The notes below the pieces were generated by a model. That model was not told the DNA's origin. It searched no databases and was given only the letters and a program-made list of their open reading frames with translations. Positions 63,000 through 64,000 of a stretch of DNA of 64,000 nt are shown piece by piece; position 1 is the first letter of the stretch, and every line of letters starts with the position of its first letter. The position numbers and the translations under genes are program-made. This DNA comes from Tupaia tana (Eukaryota > Chordata > Mammalia > Scandentia > Tupaiidae). The stretch covers positions 197,643,449 to 197,707,448 of the forward strand of contig JAKSZU010000006.1 in the NCBI GenBank assembly GCA_026018925.1. Direction: 5' to 3'.

Positions 63000-63470
63000 T
63001 GACACATCTGTCCACTCTCCAAGTAGACAGCCAAGGGTTTATCATCTTTGCAGTCCCACTCTGCAGAAGGGTGGAAATATGATTCCTTGGGGGTTAGGGA
63101 AAAAGAGCCAAAGCCCAGGACATGGTGGGCACTCGGATGGAGGGACCTTTCAGAAGAGGAAGAAACAACCAAGTGTATACCCAGCCAGGATTCATTACTT
63201 GAACTCCTCCTATATGTTTGATCACTAGGAAAATGTTTAGATTGAAAACTCTCCAAGGTAGTAATTTATTTAGGAGTAGAAGGAGGATCAGGAGGAGCAT
63301 GAAGCCAGTGTGAACAAACTCTTCACAAAGGGCTGCAAATCCCAATTCTCCATATCAAAGAAGGGGCCAAAGGTCCAGCTGTACCTTCCAAAAATTAAAA
63401 AAGAAAATTACGAAGGGAATGAGCCCAACTCCCTAACTTTGTTTCCACTCTACTTCTACTTTCATGATAT
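63000..63470. other. Unique DNA
   Basis: No feature recognised. Confidence 0.3.
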
Positions 63471-63476
63471 ACTGTA

Positions 63477-63712
63477 GGTCCAGCTGGTGGCACATTGGTT
63501 AAAGAATCTGGATACCACATGGCCACCTTCATGGTTTGAACTTCAGACCTGGTTGCTTGAAAAACATACCAGACACATATACATACATGCCAAAATCCTG
63601 AGAGGAGAATGGAGGAGAAGGGATTGCAGTGTGACCACCCCCAGGGGGTCGTTTCTCTCTCTCTCCCCTCTCTCTCTCCAGCCCTATAGCAAAAGCAAAA
63701 TCAAACAAAAGA
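63477..63712 (+). repeat. tRNA-derived SINE, family A, older
   Basis: GGTCCAGCTGGTGGCACATTGG, GGTTTGAACTTCAGACC, ..CAGCCCTATAGCAAAAGC, followed by AT-rich DNA. Confidence 0.92.
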
Positions 63713-63835
63713 TAAATCACATATATTTCATATATAAATTATAATTATATAAACCACAACAATTATATATTTATATATTACATAAATTATAATCATATAG
63801 CTTACATATTCTATATACATATGTCATTCATCACT
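63713..63835. repeat. AT-rich low-complexity DNA
   Basis: ATATATTT/ATAAATTATAAT repeats following the SINE tail. Confidence 0.7.
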
Positions 63836-63841
63836 GGCTGT

Positions 63842-64000
63842 TTTATTTGTCAGCTTTGCTATAAGGCACATGTGCTCACTGGAGAGAGATGAGCGGGGAT
63901 GAGAAATCTCCCTGGTGGGTGATGGCCACACTGCAATCCCCTCTCAATTCTCTTCTCAGGAGTTTGGGCATGCATGCACAAGCACCTGGAGTGATTTTCA
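63842..64000 (-). repeat. tRNA-derived SINE, family A, running off the window
   Basis: Antisense: CAGCTTTGCTATAAGGCACATGTGCTCAC, GGGTGATGGCCACACTGC, GGAGTTTGGGCATGC; the tRNA head lies beyond position 64000. Confidence 0.93.

Overview
This is a stretch of placental-mammal nuclear DNA packed with repeats. I found no supportable protein-coding gene, rRNA, functional tRNA gene or CRISPR array. Nearly every longer open frame is a SINE, a microsatellite or a purine tract read in six frames; the recurring peptide HSPLGILGTHAHAPGVS is simply the antisense translation of the main SINE. The setting is intergenic or deep intronic.

Organism. The dominant repeats are about sixty tRNA-derived SINEs. I saw no Alu, B1/B2, carnivore CAN, bat VES, horse ERE or ruminant BOV-tA elements. 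Mammal-wide fossils (MIR, L2, L1M, MaLR LTRs, MER2/Tigger, MER5-like) are plentiful, so the host is a placental mammal outside the well-known model groups. A lineage with its own tRNA SINEs fits; a colugo (Dermoptera, CYN-type SINEs) is my best guess, at about even odds and from memory only.

SINE families. Family A is ~250-265 bp: head GGGACCAGCAG, box-A-like TAGCGTAATGG, a box-B region, a (G/C)(C/A)-rich middle, GAGAGGAGAATGGAGGAG, a TCTG/TCTC tract, CCCTATAGCAAAAAC, then an A tail. It ranges from CpG-rich, near-identical young copies to decayed old ones. Family B is ~210-250 bp and related; its 3' part ends in a TC tract and ATAAATAAA. Family C is ~130-195 bp and is little more than the tRNA-like head plus a short TC/A-rich tail.

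Layout. 1-5.4 kb: old unique DNA with MIR/L2 scraps, two old SINEs and a TC microsatellite. 5.3-7.8 kb: a palindromic mariner-type MITE, a MaLR LTR, and a class II (ERVK-like) LTR fossil on the minus strand holding a young SINE. 8-16 kb: mariner-derived MITEs, MaLR and MER2 fossils, an L1 3' end arranged as two tandem units, and dense SINEs including a clean SINE-in-SINE. 16-31 kb: MIR/L2-rich old DNA with SINEs. 31-40 kb: L1 and MaLR pieces, many young family A copies, and a SINE pair sharing an identical 74-bp upstream flank. 40-55 kb: mostly unique DNA with SINE clusters, three in a row at 45.9-46.7 kb. 55-59 kb: two related class I-like LTRs and a further probable ERV fossil. 59-64 kb: two short templated copies of nearby sequence embedded in SINEs, and a head-only SINE insert inside a perfect 19-bp duplication.

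How it works together. There is no pathway here. The biology is retroposition: L1 enzymes mobilising SINEs, with TSDs of 11-19 bp at many copies, nested insertions that give relative ages, and odd by-products (5' transduction, template switching, head-only inserts) that are the most interesting content.
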